Assembly: GCA_015234045.1 (NCBI GenBank)
Contig: JADFWU010000019.1
Span: forward strand, 1-61,434
Reading direction: 5' to 3'
DNA length: 61,434 bases
Origin: Magnetococcales bacterium
Lineage (GTDB): Bacteria; Pseudomonadota; Magnetococcia; Magnetococcales; JADFWU01
Made by a program: the position numbers and the translations under genes. The stretch's first letter is position 1; every line of letters starts with the position of its first letter. Shown here piece after piece: positions 27,674 through 36,602 of the stretch. A model generated the notes under the pieces. The model did no database searches. It was not told the DNA's origin and worked only from the letters and a program-made list of their open reading frames with translations.

Positions 27674-28482
27674 CAATCAACACTGTGAAATACTGGCACC
27701 GTCTTTCCGGTGCCCTGATGATCACCATTCTGTTTTCATGGTCGATGGTGAATCCTGTTCAGGCCAAAGATGGCTTTAAAATAACGTCAGGCTGGGATTT
27801 CAGTTCAGGAGAGTATGACCAGGATATTGTCACTCACGATACCACCACCTACTCTTGGCCTTTGTCTATCAGCTATCGCACGGGATCATGGCGGATCAAA
27901 GGCTCTATACCGTATACGGTAATCAAAGGTCCAGAGTATGAACTTCAGGACGATGGTGCCGGTGGTACGGTGGAACAAGAGGTGGTGAAAACGCAACGCG
28001 GATTTGGTGATCTCTGGCTAACCGTTACCCATGAGTTGGATATTAATTTAACCGCTGGTGTTGCTGTTGATCTTTCCGCCAAACTCAAACTCCCGCTGGC
28101 GGATCGTGATAAAGGCCTGGGCACCGGTCGCGCTGATGGTGTGCTGCAAATGGATTTTTTTCATCGACTGGATAGGGATTGGTATCTATTGGGCGGAGTG
28201 GGTTACAAATGGAAAGGCAGTTCACCCACTTATGATCCACGTAATGTGTGGCTTGGCTCCTTGGGCACCCAGTATTTACTCGATAGAAAGAACAGCCTGG
28301 GCCTCATTTTGGACTATCAACAAGCCACATCAGACACCAGCGCTGATATCAAAGAGATCATGGGTTTGGTGTCGCACCGATGGAATAAAACATGGTCCGG
28401 CTCGTTCTATATGGTCCATGGTCTGACCGAATCTACGCCTGATCTGGGTGGCGGGTTTCAGCTTTCATACCGTTTTCAGTAA
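27670..28482 (+). CDS. Outer-membrane beta-barrel protein
   Basis: This 270-residue protein has a signal peptide (LSGALMITILFSWSMVNPVQA) and then continuous alternating amphipathic strands, e.g. TYSWPLSISYRTGSWRIKGS, YLLGGVGYKWKG and WNKTWSGSFYMVHGL. It ends GGGFQLSYRFQ, close to the terminal-aromatic beta-signal. It resembles the 'transporter/phenol meta-pathway' outer-membrane family, which contains uncharacterised porins. Its 4-bp overlap with the DUF5666 gene shows that the DUF6502-DUF5666-barrel trio is one operon. Substrate unknown. Confidence 0.72.
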   Translation: MTINTVKYWHRLSGALMITILFSWSMVNPVQAKDGFKITSGWDFSSGEYDQDIVTHDTTTYSWPLSISYRTGSWRIKGSIPYTVIKGPEYELQDDGAGGTVEQEVVKTQRGFGDLWLTVTHELDINLTAGVAVDLSAKLKLPLADRDKGLGTGRADGVLQMDFFHRLDRDWYLLGGVGYKWKGSSPTYDPRNVWLGSLGTQYLLDRKNSLGLILDYQQATSDTSADIKEIMGLVSHRWNKTWSGSFYMVHGLTESTPDLGGGFQLSYRFQ

Positions 28483-28571
28483 ATATGGCCATTCGGCACG
28501 CAACGCACCGGGCGACAATTGCCGCTTTGTACCGGTGGTTTGAACCTTCGCATGGATACTCAACACATCCG

Positions 28572-29090
28572 ATGAACACGCACCTGATTTTTCACACATC
28601 CCAGCCCGTTGATCTTGCCATTCACATAACAGTGACCAAACGACTCCCCTTTGCCATCACTGACCTTTCCTGGCAACTATCCACTGAATCCAAACCAACA
28701 AAAATCACCGATCACCCGGCAATCCAATGGTTAAGTGCCTATTTCAAGCATCAGTTCCAACCCATTGACTTCCCGATCCAACCAGAAGGCACCCCCTTTC
28801 AAAAGCGCGTCTGGCAAGCGCTTATGGACATTCCATCTGGCACAACCCAAACCTATGGCACCGTGGCAAAGGCCCTGAACACCGCACCCCGCGCCATTGG
28901 TCATGCTGTTGGTGCCAATCCCATTCCGTTGATCATTCCCTGTCACCGTGTGGTCTCGGCTCAAGGCATTGGTGGATATAGTGCTACCGGTGGTGTTGAG
29001 ATTAAAAAACAGCTACTGGATTGGGAAACGTATAGTCATCTCGATCCGAAATTTGACAATGAATCACAACCTGAGTGGAAGCCCTGGTGA
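28572..29090 (+). CDS. ogt: Methylated-DNA--protein-cysteine methyltransferase, altered C-terminal tail
   Basis: This 172-residue suicide DNA repair protein removes O6-alkyl groups from guanine. It has the active-site motif PLIIPCHRVV with the acceptor Cys, the recognition helix TYGTVAKALNTAPRAIGHAVG and the end of the conserved domain GGVEIKKQLLDWETY. The last about 18 residues (SHLDPKFDNESQPEWKPW) and the stop are encoded by sequence that is about 92% identical to the left half of a MITE-like element at 52463-52619. The tail therefore comes from an insertion at the very end of the domain. The start is uncertain; the frame opens at an ATG at 28485, giving 29 more non-conserved residues. Confidence 0.88.
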   Translation: MNTHLIFHTSQPVDLAIHITVTKRLPFAITDLSWQLSTESKPTKITDHPAIQWLSAYFKHQFQPIDFPIQPEGTPFQKRVWQALMDIPSGTTQTYGTVAKALNTAPRAIGHAVGANPIPLIIPCHRVVSAQGIGGYSATGGVEIKKQLLDWETYSHLDPKFDNESQPEWKPW

Positions 29091-29110
29091 TGTTTTTGCG
29101 CCGCTTTTGA
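29033..29110. mobile_element. Left-half copy of a small MITE-like element, fused to ogt
   Basis: Compared base by base with 52463-52540, this 78-bp segment differs at 6 positions. It starts at the same terminal TAGT as the full element and stops at CGCTTTTGA, beyond which the two diverge. The right half with the second terminal repeat is missing and an intrinsic terminator follows 10 bp later. It supplies the last codons and the stop of ogt. Confidence 0.75.
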
Positions 29111-29120
29111 AAAACAATAA

Positions 29121-29159
29121 AAAAAAGCCCACCCGATCATAAACCGGGTGGGCTTTTTT
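29121..29159. terminator. Strong bidirectional terminator between ogt and rpmE
   Basis: AAAAAAGCCCACCCG (29121-29135) pairs perfectly with CGGGTGGGCTTTTTT (29145-29159) around a 9-nt loop, giving GC-rich stems with T-runs on both strands. It lies between the convergent ogt and rho-rpmE units and should terminate both. Confidence 0.93.
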
Positions 29160-29199
29160 GCTTCAGAGCAGATATCCATAAAGACATCTGCTAATTGTG

Positions 29200-29418
29200 T
29201 TAGCTGGCTGCTTTGGAAGCCATGCCATACTTCTGACGAAAACGCTCAACGCGTCCTGCGGTATCCACAAGCTTGTGTTTACCGGTAAAGAAAGGATGGC
29301 AGCCGGAGCAAACACCCAAGCTCTCATGAGCACCTGTTGTACGGGTTTTAAATTCCGTTTTGCAGCCCATGCAGACAAAAGTCACGTCTTCGTATTTGGG
29401 ATGGAGATCTTTTTTCAT
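29200..29418 (-). CDS. rpmE: 50S ribosomal protein L31, zinc-binding type
   Basis: This 72-residue L31 is of the C+ (zinc-containing) form. It has Cys at CMGCKTEF and [13 protein letters not shown], the latter being the classic L31 signature. It is located 12 bp downstream of rho on the same strand, a frequent bacterial arrangement. Zinc-loaded L31 is usually replaced under zinc starvation; no alternative copy is in the window. Confidence 0.96.
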   Translation of the reverse strand: MKKDLHPKYEDVTFVCMGCKTEFKTRTTGAHESLGVCSGCHPFFTGKHKLVDTAGRVERFRQKYGMASKAAS

Positions 29419-29430
29419 CGTTTTATATCC

Positions 29431-30693
29431 TTATCCGTTCATGCTGGAGAAGAATTCGTCGTTATTCTTTGTTGCCCGGAGTTTATCCAACAAAAATTCC
29501 ATAGAGTCAACAGGACCCATTGGAAGAAGGATACGCCGGAGAATCCAAAGCTTGCTGAGTTCTTCACGAGTGGTGAGCAATTCTTCTTTCCGAGTACCGG
29601 ATTTAGCAATATCAATAGCCGGAAATTTACGTTTTTCTACCAGACGGCGATCAAGAGCCAGTTCCATATTACCGGTGCCCTTGAACTCTTCAAAAATCAC
29701 CTCATCCATACGAGATCCCGTCTCTACCAGTGCGGTTGCAATGATAGTGAGAGATCCGCCTTCCTCGACATTACGCGCGGCACCAAAGAAGCGTTTGGGC
29801 CGTTGTAAGGCGTTGGCATCGATACCACCGGAAAGCACTTTACCGGATGAGGGTGCAACAGTGTTATAAGCACGCGCCAAACGGGTGATGGAGTCGAGCA
29901 GAATAACCACATCCCGCTTATGCTCTACCAAACGCTTGGCCTTTTCGATCACCATTTCAGCGACCTGGACATGGCGTGTAGCCGGTTCATCAAAGGTGGA
30001 GCTGATCACCTCACCTTTCACCGACCGCTTCATATCTGTCACCTCTTCCGGGCGTTCGTCGATCAGCAGCACGATCAGGAACACATCAGGATGGTTGATA
30101 GAGATGGAGTGGGCGATGTTCTGCATGAGCATCGTCTTACCCGTACGAGGCTGTGCGACAATCAAGCCACGCTGACCCATACCGATAGGTGATACCAGAT
30201 CAATAACCCGTGGGCCAAGCCCTTTACCCGGCTCACCGTGATTTTCAATCTCCATACGGAGCCGTTCATCAGGATAGAGCGGTGTGAGATTATCGAAGAG
30301 GATCTTATCCTTGGTCTTGGAGGGATCTTCGTAGTTGATCCGTTCTACACGAAGCAGGGCGAAATAGCGCTCGCTCTCCTTGGGTGCGCGGATCTGACCT
30401 TCGACAATATCACCGGTCCGCATGCCGAATCGGCGGATTTGAGAGGGTGAAACATAGATGTCATCAGGTCCAGGCAGATAGTTGGTATCTGGAGCACGCA
30501 GGAAACCAAAACCGTCCTGAAGAACTTCCAGAACGCCTTCGCCAAAGATCTGTCCGTTCCGTTCGCTTTCGGACTTGAGAAGCGCGTAGATCAGCTCCTG
30601 GCGACGCAATGCGCCAGCTCCACCGACCTTTCTTTCATTGGCCATTTCAGCCAATTCGGAAACGCTGAGTGATTTGAGGTCATTCAGGTTCAT
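29431..30693 (-). CDS. rho: Transcription termination factor Rho
   Basis: This 420-residue hexameric RNA helicase ends transcription and follows standard Rho architecture. It has an N-terminal helix bundle ([20 protein letters not shown]), a cold-shock-like RNA-binding domain ([20 protein letters not shown]), Walker A ([19 protein letters not shown]), [13 protein letters not shown], and the secondary RNA site and R-loop regions. The start at ATG 30693 is preferred over an upstream in-frame TTG. It forms a unit with rpmE. Confidence 0.97.
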   Translation of the reverse strand: MNLNDLKSLSVSELAEMANERKVGGAGALRRQELIYALLKSESERNGQIFGEGVLEVLQDGFGFLRAPDTNYLPGPDDIYVSPSQIRRFGMRTGDIVEGQIRAPKESERYFALLRVERINYEDPSKTKDKILFDNLTPLYPDERLRMEIENHGEPGKGLGPRVIDLVSPIGMGQRGLIVAQPRTGKTMLMQNIAHSISINHPDVFLIVLLIDERPEEVTDMKRSVKGEVISSTFDEPATRHVQVAEMVIEKAKRLVEHKRDVVILLDSITRLARAYNTVAPSSGKVLSGGIDANALQRPKRFFGAARNVEEGGSLTIIATALVETGSRMDEVIFEEFKGTGNMELALDRRLVEKRKFPAIDIAKSGTRKEELLTTREELSKLWILRRILLPMGPVDSMEFLLDKLRATKNNDEFFSSMNG

Positions 30694-31024
30694 TTGTACG
30701 TCCAAGCCCTCGAAGATAAGAGAATCTGTAAAACATTAAGAGAGACCTATGCCGATTTTTCGACTCTGAGTGAGAAAAAAAGGTGCACAGGTTATGAAAA
30801 CGTTATATCAACTGGAACCCTGTCTTTGAGAAAACACCAAAAGCAGTGCCCAAAATGGCACACCGGGAACTCCCGAGCAGTATGATTCTAACCTTTTTGA
30901 ATATGAACAACGGTTTAGGGACCTTTTAACGGGTCTAAGGGCGTGTTTATTTTTAAGGGAATTGAATCAGACCGATAAATTGTGTTCAGACAGGATGTGC
31001 AAAACCTAATCACACGGATGGCCG
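30694..31024. other. Divergent intergenic region rho/truD
   Basis: This 331-bp region separates the divergent rho and truD genes and must hold the promoters of both. It is AT-rich, with several short ambiguous -10-like sequences. I saw no RNA gene, convincing operator or mobile sequence. A long rho leader, used for autoregulation in other bacteria, would fit here but cannot be shown from the sequence alone. Confidence 0.4.
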
Positions 31025-32113
31025 ATGTCAAACATAAAAACGCTTCAAAGTGCAAAAAAGTCGATTATTACGCCTAAACTTCCCTTAGCGCATGCTAATG
31101 CGGGGTTAGGTGGTGTTCTCAAAAGCACACCAGAAGCATTTCGCGTCTGGGAGTTAAGACCAGAGCCGTTGAGCGGCTCCGGTGATCACCTCATTCTAAC
31201 CCTGGAGAAGATCGGACTCAACACCAATCAACTTGCCGACCAACTGGCCAGGCTGTTTGGCGTTCATCCACGAGAAGTGGGCTATGCCGGGAAAAAAGAC
31301 CGCCATGCGGTAACCATACAGGATTTTTCCGTACTTTGCCCCAATGAAGAACCAGAGGGCTGGCGTGATACCCTTCCAGAAGGCGTGCGCCTTCTCACCG
31401 TGGGACGGGACAGACGCAAAATCAAAGTCGGCCATCTCTCCGGCAACCGCTTTGAAATTCTACTAAAAAGAGAACCCGACCCATTGGCTGAACACGAATC
31501 AAAAGCAGCCATGACGGACAAAATCGAGCACACAGTCAAACTCATCACCCAACACGGCGTTGCCAACTACTTTGGTGCCCAGCGCTTCGGGAATCAAGGC
31601 GACAACGCCCAACGCGGTTTTGCCATGCTCAAGCAAGGATATAAAAAAGCACGCCGCATGAACCGTAATCGCCGGGGCATGATGATTTCAGCAGTGCGCT
31701 CGGAGCTTTTCAACCAAATTCTGGCAAAACGAATCAAGGCCGGATACTTCAACACCCTGCTGGATGGCGATATTGCCCAAAAAGATGGCCGCAGCGGCGC
31801 ATTCCTGGTTGAAGATGCCGAAGTGGAGAAGGCGCGTTTCCAATCCCATGAGATCCATCCCTCCGGCCCGCTGTACGGCACATCACTGCTGATGGCAAAC
31901 CAGTGGCCCGGCGAGCAGGAAAAATCTCTGGCTGAAGAGAATGCAGAAGCCATCAACGGCTTGGCCGCCTTCCGCGTCAAAGGCGGACGCAGAGCACTGC
32001 GCGTATTTCCCGAGGATTTTTCCTGGGCTTGGCAGGAGGATGACCTTCTGTTCTCATTCACACTGCCGCGTGGCTCGTATGCCACCGTTGTGCTGGAGCA
32101 GTTTATCGGGTAA
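31025..32113 (+). CDS. truD: tRNA pseudouridine(13) synthase
   Basis: This 362-residue enzyme converts U13 of tRNA-Glu to pseudouridine. It shows the TruD-specific motif GYAGKKDRHAVTIQDFS with the catalytic Asp in KDR. It also has VANYFGAQRFGNQGDNAQRG, the insertion domain, and the C-terminal motif RALRVFPEDFSWAW. Length is normal. It appears to be monocistronic, divergent from rho and 174 bp before the next gene. Confidence 0.95.
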   Translation: MSNIKTLQSAKKSIITPKLPLAHANAGLGGVLKSTPEAFRVWELRPEPLSGSGDHLILTLEKIGLNTNQLADQLARLFGVHPREVGYAGKKDRHAVTIQDFSVLCPNEEPEGWRDTLPEGVRLLTVGRDRRKIKVGHLSGNRFEILLKREPDPLAEHESKAAMTDKIEHTVKLITQHGVANYFGAQRFGNQGDNAQRGFAMLKQGYKKARRMNRNRRGMMISAVRSELFNQILAKRIKAGYFNTLLDGDIAQKDGRSGAFLVEDAEVEKARFQSHEIHPSGPLYGTSLLMANQWPGEQEKSLAEENAEAINGLAAFRVKGGRRALRVFPEDFSWAWQEDDLLFSFTLPRGSYATVVLEQFIG

Positions 32114-32287
32114 ACAACAATAATCAGCCCGATTTTGGGGATATTTCAGTCAGAATTTCAATTATTCCAAAAAACTGTTGGAGAAACCATTGTCTGGCAG
32201 GGGTGAAGGACGTTACCATATTGCGGTTGTAAAATGTGCCTGGCATTGTGCAGAATCCCGAAGCCAGTCGTCAGAATTGGGACAGGG

Positions 32288-32809
32288 ATGAAAAAAGGGA
32301 TGATTCAGATACTATTCAAATTTATTTCAGCAGTGCTACTGCTCACAATCGCCTCAACCGCCCTGGCCGAAGCGCCGGAAAAGGTGGAAAAAGAGGTGAT
32401 CATGCGCCGTGGAGAACTGGCTGAACTGTTCGGCGAAAGCTCCGGTCCTGATAGTCGGTATCCCGTTATGGGTGGTACTGGCGCGGCCGCTGTCAGCTGT
32501 AGTCCGTTGGTGATCCGTCGTGTGCCTGTGGCCGCGTTTGGTCATGTCAACGTACAACGCAACCGACAAGGCACCATCACGCTGGTCGGCATGACACCGC
32601 CGCCCAACGCCTATGGACGCTTTGAAATCGTTGATGCCGGACTGCCGGAAGGGTTCTTTGGGCTGATGTCCAGCAGCAGTGGCGACTACTTCCATGTGGT
32701 TGAGGTTCTTGGCTGGGATCCAAAAATGCCCACTAACTCCTATCGGAAAAGTGCGGTGGCCTTTCGTGATGGCAACGAAGTTATGGATGCCTGTTTCGGC
32801 AACCATTGA
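32288..32809 (+). CDS. Small exported protein of unknown function
   Basis: This 173-residue protein starts at ATG 32288 (ACAGGG just upstream) with a signal peptide KKGMIQILFKFISAVLLLTI. The mature part has a beta-rich pattern (ITLVGMTPPPNAYGRFEIVD, FHVVEVLGWDP) and two cysteines (SCSPLV, DACFGNH) that could form a disulfide. It carries one PVMGGTG segment, like the repeat in the DUF5666 lipoprotein at 26.1 kb, which may be coincidence. It lies 36 bp before bioF on the same strand, so it may be transcribed with the biotin operon. No known family recognised. Confidence 0.6.
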   Translation: MKKGMIQILFKFISAVLLLTIASTALAEAPEKVEKEVIMRRGELAELFGESSGPDSRYPVMGGTGAAAVSCSPLVIRRVPVAAFGHVNVQRNRQGTITLVGMTPPPNAYGRFEIVDAGLPEGFFGLMSSSSGDYFHVVEVLGWDPKMPTNSYRKSAVAFRDGNEVMDACFGNH

Positions 32810-32845
32810 TCTAACGCTTTCAAACCACGCACTCTCAGCTTCTTC

Positions 32846-34021
32846 ATGAACTTTCTCGGTTATGAACAAGAACTGACCCGCCGTCGTGACTCGGGGTGCC
32901 TTCGCACGCTTCGCGCTGTAGAGCCGCTTGATAACTGTCGGCTGCGTATGGCTGACCAAACCCTGATCAACTTCTCCTCTAACGACTATCTCGGCCTGTC
33001 GCGTCATCCGTTACTCAAACAACGCGCCCAAGAGTGGACCGAAACCTATGGTGCCGGCAGTACTGCATCTCGATTGGTATGTGGTAACCTCGCCCTGTTC
33101 GAACAAGTAGAATCCCGTATCGCCGCTGGCAAGGGCAGTGCCGCTGCCCTGGTATTCAATGCCGGATTCCAAGCCAATGGCGCAATCCTACCCGCTCTGC
33201 TGGATCACTCCATATTAGGACAAGAGCCTCTGGTGTTCTCAGATCGACTGAACCATGCCAGCATCCATCACGGCTGTGCCGCTGCGGGAGTCCGACAACG
33301 CCGCTTTCGTCATAATGATCTAAACCACCTGGAAACCTTACTTAAAAAAGAGGCCCACAAGCCCGGCGCACGTTTTATCCTCACTGAAACGGTATTCAGC
33401 ATGGATGGCGATGTGGCAGATCTGGCTGGATTGGCTTTTCTACGCGAAAAATACGGCGCGTTCCTCTACCTGGACGAAGCCCACGCCACCGGCGTAATGG
33501 GTCATAACGGCTTTGGCCTCGCCACCGACCATCCCAACTGTGCCGATCTGATCATGGGCACCTTCAGCAAAGCGTTGGGCGGGTTTGGTGCCTATGTGGC
33601 CTGCACACAAACAATGCGCGACTATCTGATCAATCGGTGTGGCGGCTTTATCTACTCTACGGCCCTGCCGCCTGCGGTACTCGGCAGCATGGATGCCGCC
33701 CTTGAGCTACTACCAAGCCTCACCCAACAACGCCAACAACTGCAACATCAAGCCGCCCGCGTGCGCGCCCGCCTTACACAGAGCGGTCTGAATACCGGTG
33801 CCTCAGCCAGTCAAATTATTCCCGTCATGATTGGCGACACCCATCGCACCCTCGAAGCCGCTGCACAGTTGGAGCAGAAAGGATTCCTGGTGGTTGCGGT
33901 CAGACCACCGACTGTACCATCCGGCAGTAGTCGTCTACGTCTTTCGTTAAGCGCTGCCCATCAACACACCGATATTGATGATGTTGTGTCTGCTCTGTGT
34001 GAATTTGGGGATGTGTCATGA
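32846..34021 (+). CDS. bioF: 8-amino-7-oxononanoate synthase
   Basis: This 391-residue PLP enzyme condenses pimeloyl-ACP with alanine, the first committed ring-forming step in biotin synthesis. It has INFSSNDYLGLSRHP, the PLP region YLDEAHATGVMG and the Schiff-base lysine in GTFSKALGGFGAYVA. It is the first gene of the bio operon as I define it, overlapping bioH by 4 bp. Confidence 0.96.
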   Translation: MNFLGYEQELTRRRDSGCLRTLRAVEPLDNCRLRMADQTLINFSSNDYLGLSRHPLLKQRAQEWTETYGAGSTASRLVCGNLALFEQVESRIAAGKGSAAALVFNAGFQANGAILPALLDHSILGQEPLVFSDRLNHASIHHGCAAAGVRQRRFRHNDLNHLETLLKKEAHKPGARFILTETVFSMDGDVADLAGLAFLREKYGAFLYLDEAHATGVMGHNGFGLATDHPNCADLIMGTFSKALGGFGAYVACTQTMRDYLINRCGGFIYSTALPPAVLGSMDAALELLPSLTQQRQQLQHQAARVRARLTQSGLNTGASASQIIPVMIGDTHRTLEAAAQLEQKGFLVVAVRPPTVPSGSSRLRLSLSAAHQHTDIDDVVSALCEFGDVS

Positions 34022-34713
34022 ATAGTCTGCACGTTCTTTTTGTCCATGGCTGGGGCTTTGGTCCAGGATGCTGGCACGCCCTATTGGATGAACTCACCCC
34101 ATCCACCCAAAACAACAGCACTCGCTTCAACCTCGGATTCTCCGGCCCAATTAGAACTTCGTTTCCTGATGATGCGCCGTTTATTGCGGTAGGACATTCG
34201 CTGGGCTTTGCCTGGCTATTGAATGAACTGGCTCAACAACCGGATAGATTTCACGCCCAGTGTCGCGGCTTGGTCTCCATCAACGGTTTTTCACGTTTCA
34301 GTCAACACAAAACGTTTCCTGCCGGCGTTCCCGTGCGGATCATGCGGCGCATGGCCAGTCAGTTGGGCAGTGATCCAGCCGCTGTTTTAAAACAATTTCA
34401 AGAAAACAGTGGTCTATTGCAATTGGGCGGAGTACCCAAACACAGCAACGCAGAAAAAAAACGCCTCACCAAAGGACTTTCATGGCTCGAAAAATGGGAC
34501 CATCGCCAGACGCTGGACAACTGGTCAGGTCCATTGCTGATCCTGGCATCTGAAGATGACCGTATCGTCTCACCAACGCTTACGCAGGCCTGTTTCTCCT
34601 CTCTGGACAATACAAAGCCTCACTGGTCCCGCACTGGCAGTCATGTACTACCGTTGAGTCGTCCAGATTGGTGTGCGAATCATATTGAAGATTTTATCCA
34701 GGCGCTAAATTGA
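34018..34713 (+). CDS. bioH: Pimeloyl-ACP methyl ester carboxylesterase
   Basis: This 231-residue alpha/beta hydrolase removes the methyl group from pimeloyl-ACP methyl ester and so ends the BioC-BioH pathway. It has the oxyanion region LFVHGWGFGPGCWHALLDEL and the nucleophile elbow VGHSLG. The acid is in ASEDDRIV and the histidine in TGSHVLPLSRPDW. It overlaps bioF by 4 bp and bioC by 1 bp (TGATG), so the expression of all three is tightly coupled. Confidence 0.9.
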   Translation: MNSLHVLFVHGWGFGPGCWHALLDELTPSTQNNSTRFNLGFSGPIRTSFPDDAPFIAVGHSLGFAWLLNELAQQPDRFHAQCRGLVSINGFSRFSQHKTFPAGVPVRIMRRMASQLGSDPAAVLKQFQENSGLLQLGGVPKHSNAEKKRLTKGLSWLEKWDHRQTLDNWSGPLLILASEDDRIVSPTLTQACFSSLDNTKPHWSRTGSHVLPLSRPDWCANHIEDFIQALN

Positions 34714-35486
34714 TGGGAGAGCCTTCCCGCGTGGCCTCGGCGTTCTCTGGTGCAAATGCGTATGCACAATACGCTTGGCTTCAACGTCGCGTGGCCGATC
34801 ACTTAGCCCAACATATTCGCCAACAGCGCACAGCCTCGGCACAACAGGTGTTGGAAATAGGCTGTGGCACCGGCTTTCTGACCGAACACCTGATCGCCGA
34901 CAATCCACACGCGGATTTTCTGATCACTGACATCTCCACTCAAATGGTCCAGCGCTGCCGCACTGCAATGGATCAAATTAACAGTCCTAACAGTCAAACA
35001 ATCCACTATGCCACCATGGATGGCCAACACCCTTCCATCGACACCACATACGAACTCATCGCCTCCAGTCTGGCTTTTCAGTGGTTCGATGATTTGGACG
35101 CAAGCATTGCCCTGTTATCCACACAGTTGGAACCCGGCAGTATGATTGCTTTCTCAACATTGGGTGCAGAAACCTTTCATCAATGGCGTAGCGCGTGTAA
35201 AAAAGCGAACGTGCCCTGCGCGACTCCGAACTATCCTGAGCCTGATGCGTTGAATAATCGGCTCTCAAAACAGGCCACGTTCTGGATGCATGTTGAACGA
35301 ATCCATGCTGAGTATCCCTCTGCATGGCCATTTTTGCAGGAATTACGACATATCGGCGCACACCGCCCGAGATCCGAACGCCAACCCGCCAGCACGGGAC
35401 GATTTCGCGCCCTGCTTCGCCGCTTGGAACATCTGGGCAATTTTCAGGCAACCTACCAGATTATTTATGGTATTTTAACTGTGTAA
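34713..35486 (+). CDS. bioC: Malonyl-ACP O-methyltransferase
   Basis: This 257-residue SAM-dependent methyltransferase primes pimelate synthesis by methylating malonyl-ACP. It has the SAM motif VLEIGCGTGFLTEHL, the acidic DFLITDIS strand, and BioC-type motifs LIASSLAFQWFDDL and GSMIAFSTLG. The start is the ATG that shares one base with the bioH stop. Length is normal. Confidence 0.93.
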   Translation: MGEPSRVASAFSGANAYAQYAWLQRRVADHLAQHIRQQRTASAQQVLEIGCGTGFLTEHLIADNPHADFLITDISTQMVQRCRTAMDQINSPNSQTIHYATMDGQHPSIDTTYELIASSLAFQWFDDLDASIALLSTQLEPGSMIAFSTLGAETFHQWRSACKKANVPCATPNYPEPDALNNRLSKQATFWMHVERIHAEYPSAWPFLQELRHIGAHRPRSERQPASTGRFRALLRRLEHLGNFQATYQIIYGILTV

Positions 35487-35546
35487 GCTTGAGCACCTGT
35501 CAAAATTCAGGATCTGGGCTTTTGGATTGGTCAATACGAGGTATTC

Positions 35547-36602
35547 ATGGATAGCGGTTACTACGATGGTCTGACTGAAGCAGCACTGTCCAACACATCC
35601 TTTTCCGTTGAACAAGGCGAACAGATTCTCACTGATCCATCGGTAGAGATACTGCCATTGATGCAAGCGGCCTATCGGGTGCGTCACCGCTACTTTGGCC
35701 GCAACGTACGTATCCACATCCTCAATAACGTTCAAAATGGCTACTGCCCTGAAGATTGTAACTACTGCGCCCAAGCCGCAAACAGTAAAGCACCGATCCA
35801 AAAACATCGCTTTAAAAGTGATGAAGAGATCCTCAATGAAGCCAAGTCCGCCTATGAAAGCGGTGCCTATCGCTATTGTGTTGTGCTATCAGGTCGTGGC
35901 CCAGGCACGGAGCGTATTGCCCACATGGCCGGATTGGTGGAACAGATCAAAGCCCAATGGCCGGTTGAGGTGTGTCTGTCCGCCGGTTTTATTGATCAAC
36001 AGATGGCAAAAACCTTAAAAGAGGCAGGGCTGGATCGTTATAATCATAATTTGAACTCAGCCCAAAGCCACTATGGTTCCATCTGTTCAACCCACGATTA
36101 TGCGGACCGCCTCCGAACCCTTGAATCAGCAAAATCCCAGGGATTGGAAGTGTGCAGTGGTATTATCATCGGCATGGGCGAATCAAGCCGAGATATCTGG
36201 GAAGTTGCCACCACACTGCGTGGATTGAATACCCGCTCGATTCCGGTAAACTTTTATGTGCATGTCGCTGGTTCAAAACTTGGTGAAGTAAATGCACTGA
36301 CACCGGAATACTGTCTCCGCGCTCTGGCACTGTTTCGTTTTATCAATCCCGATGCGGAAATAAGGGCCGCAGGCGGTCGTGAAACAAACCTTCGAAGCCT
36401 GGAAGCATTGGCACTTTATCCAGCGAACTCCCTATTCAGCGAAGGGTATCTCAACACTGGCGGACATGATGCCTCTCGAACGATCCAATTGATCGAAGAC
36501 GCTGGTTTTGTCGTTGAGCACTCAGAGAACCATCCGCCAACTGAGGAGGACAAAGATGAAATCATCACTTCAAACCCTGTCCAAGCTATTTCTGGTCATT
36601 AG
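35547..36602 (+). CDS. bioB: Biotin synthase
   Basis: This 351-residue radical-SAM enzyme inserts sulfur into dethiobiotin. The SAM cluster cysteines are C67, C71 and C74 in GYCPEDCNYCAQ. Other conserved parts are HNLNSAQSHYGSICSTHDY (here HNLNSA rather than the more usual HNLDTS), SGIIIGMGES and AAGGRETNLRSL. The Arg of the RETNL motif, a ligand of the second cluster in known BioB, is present. GAGG lies 6 nt before the ATG. The 3' end overlaps the lipoprotein gene by 47 bp in another frame. Confidence 0.95.
   Translation: MDSGYYDGLTEAALSNTSFSVEQGEQILTDPSVEILPLMQAAYRVRHRYFGRNVRIHILNNVQNGYCPEDCNYCAQAANSKAPIQKHRFKSDEEILNEAKSAYESGAYRYCVVLSGRGPGTERIAHMAGLVEQIKAQWPVEVCLSAGFIDQQMAKTLKEAGLDRYNHNLNSAQSHYGSICSTHDYADRLRTLESAKSQGLEVCSGIIIGMGESSRDIWEVATTLRGLNTRSIPVNFYVHVAGSKLGEVNALTPEYCLRALALFRFINPDAEIRAAGGRETNLRSLEALALYPANSLFSEGYLNTGGHDASRTIQLIEDAGFVVEHSENHPPTEEDKDEIITSNPVQAISGH

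Noticed and set aside
32810-32845. BirA operator at the head of the biotin operon
   Set aside because: No TTGTAAACC-spacer-GGTTTACAA-type dyad was found here or before 32288.
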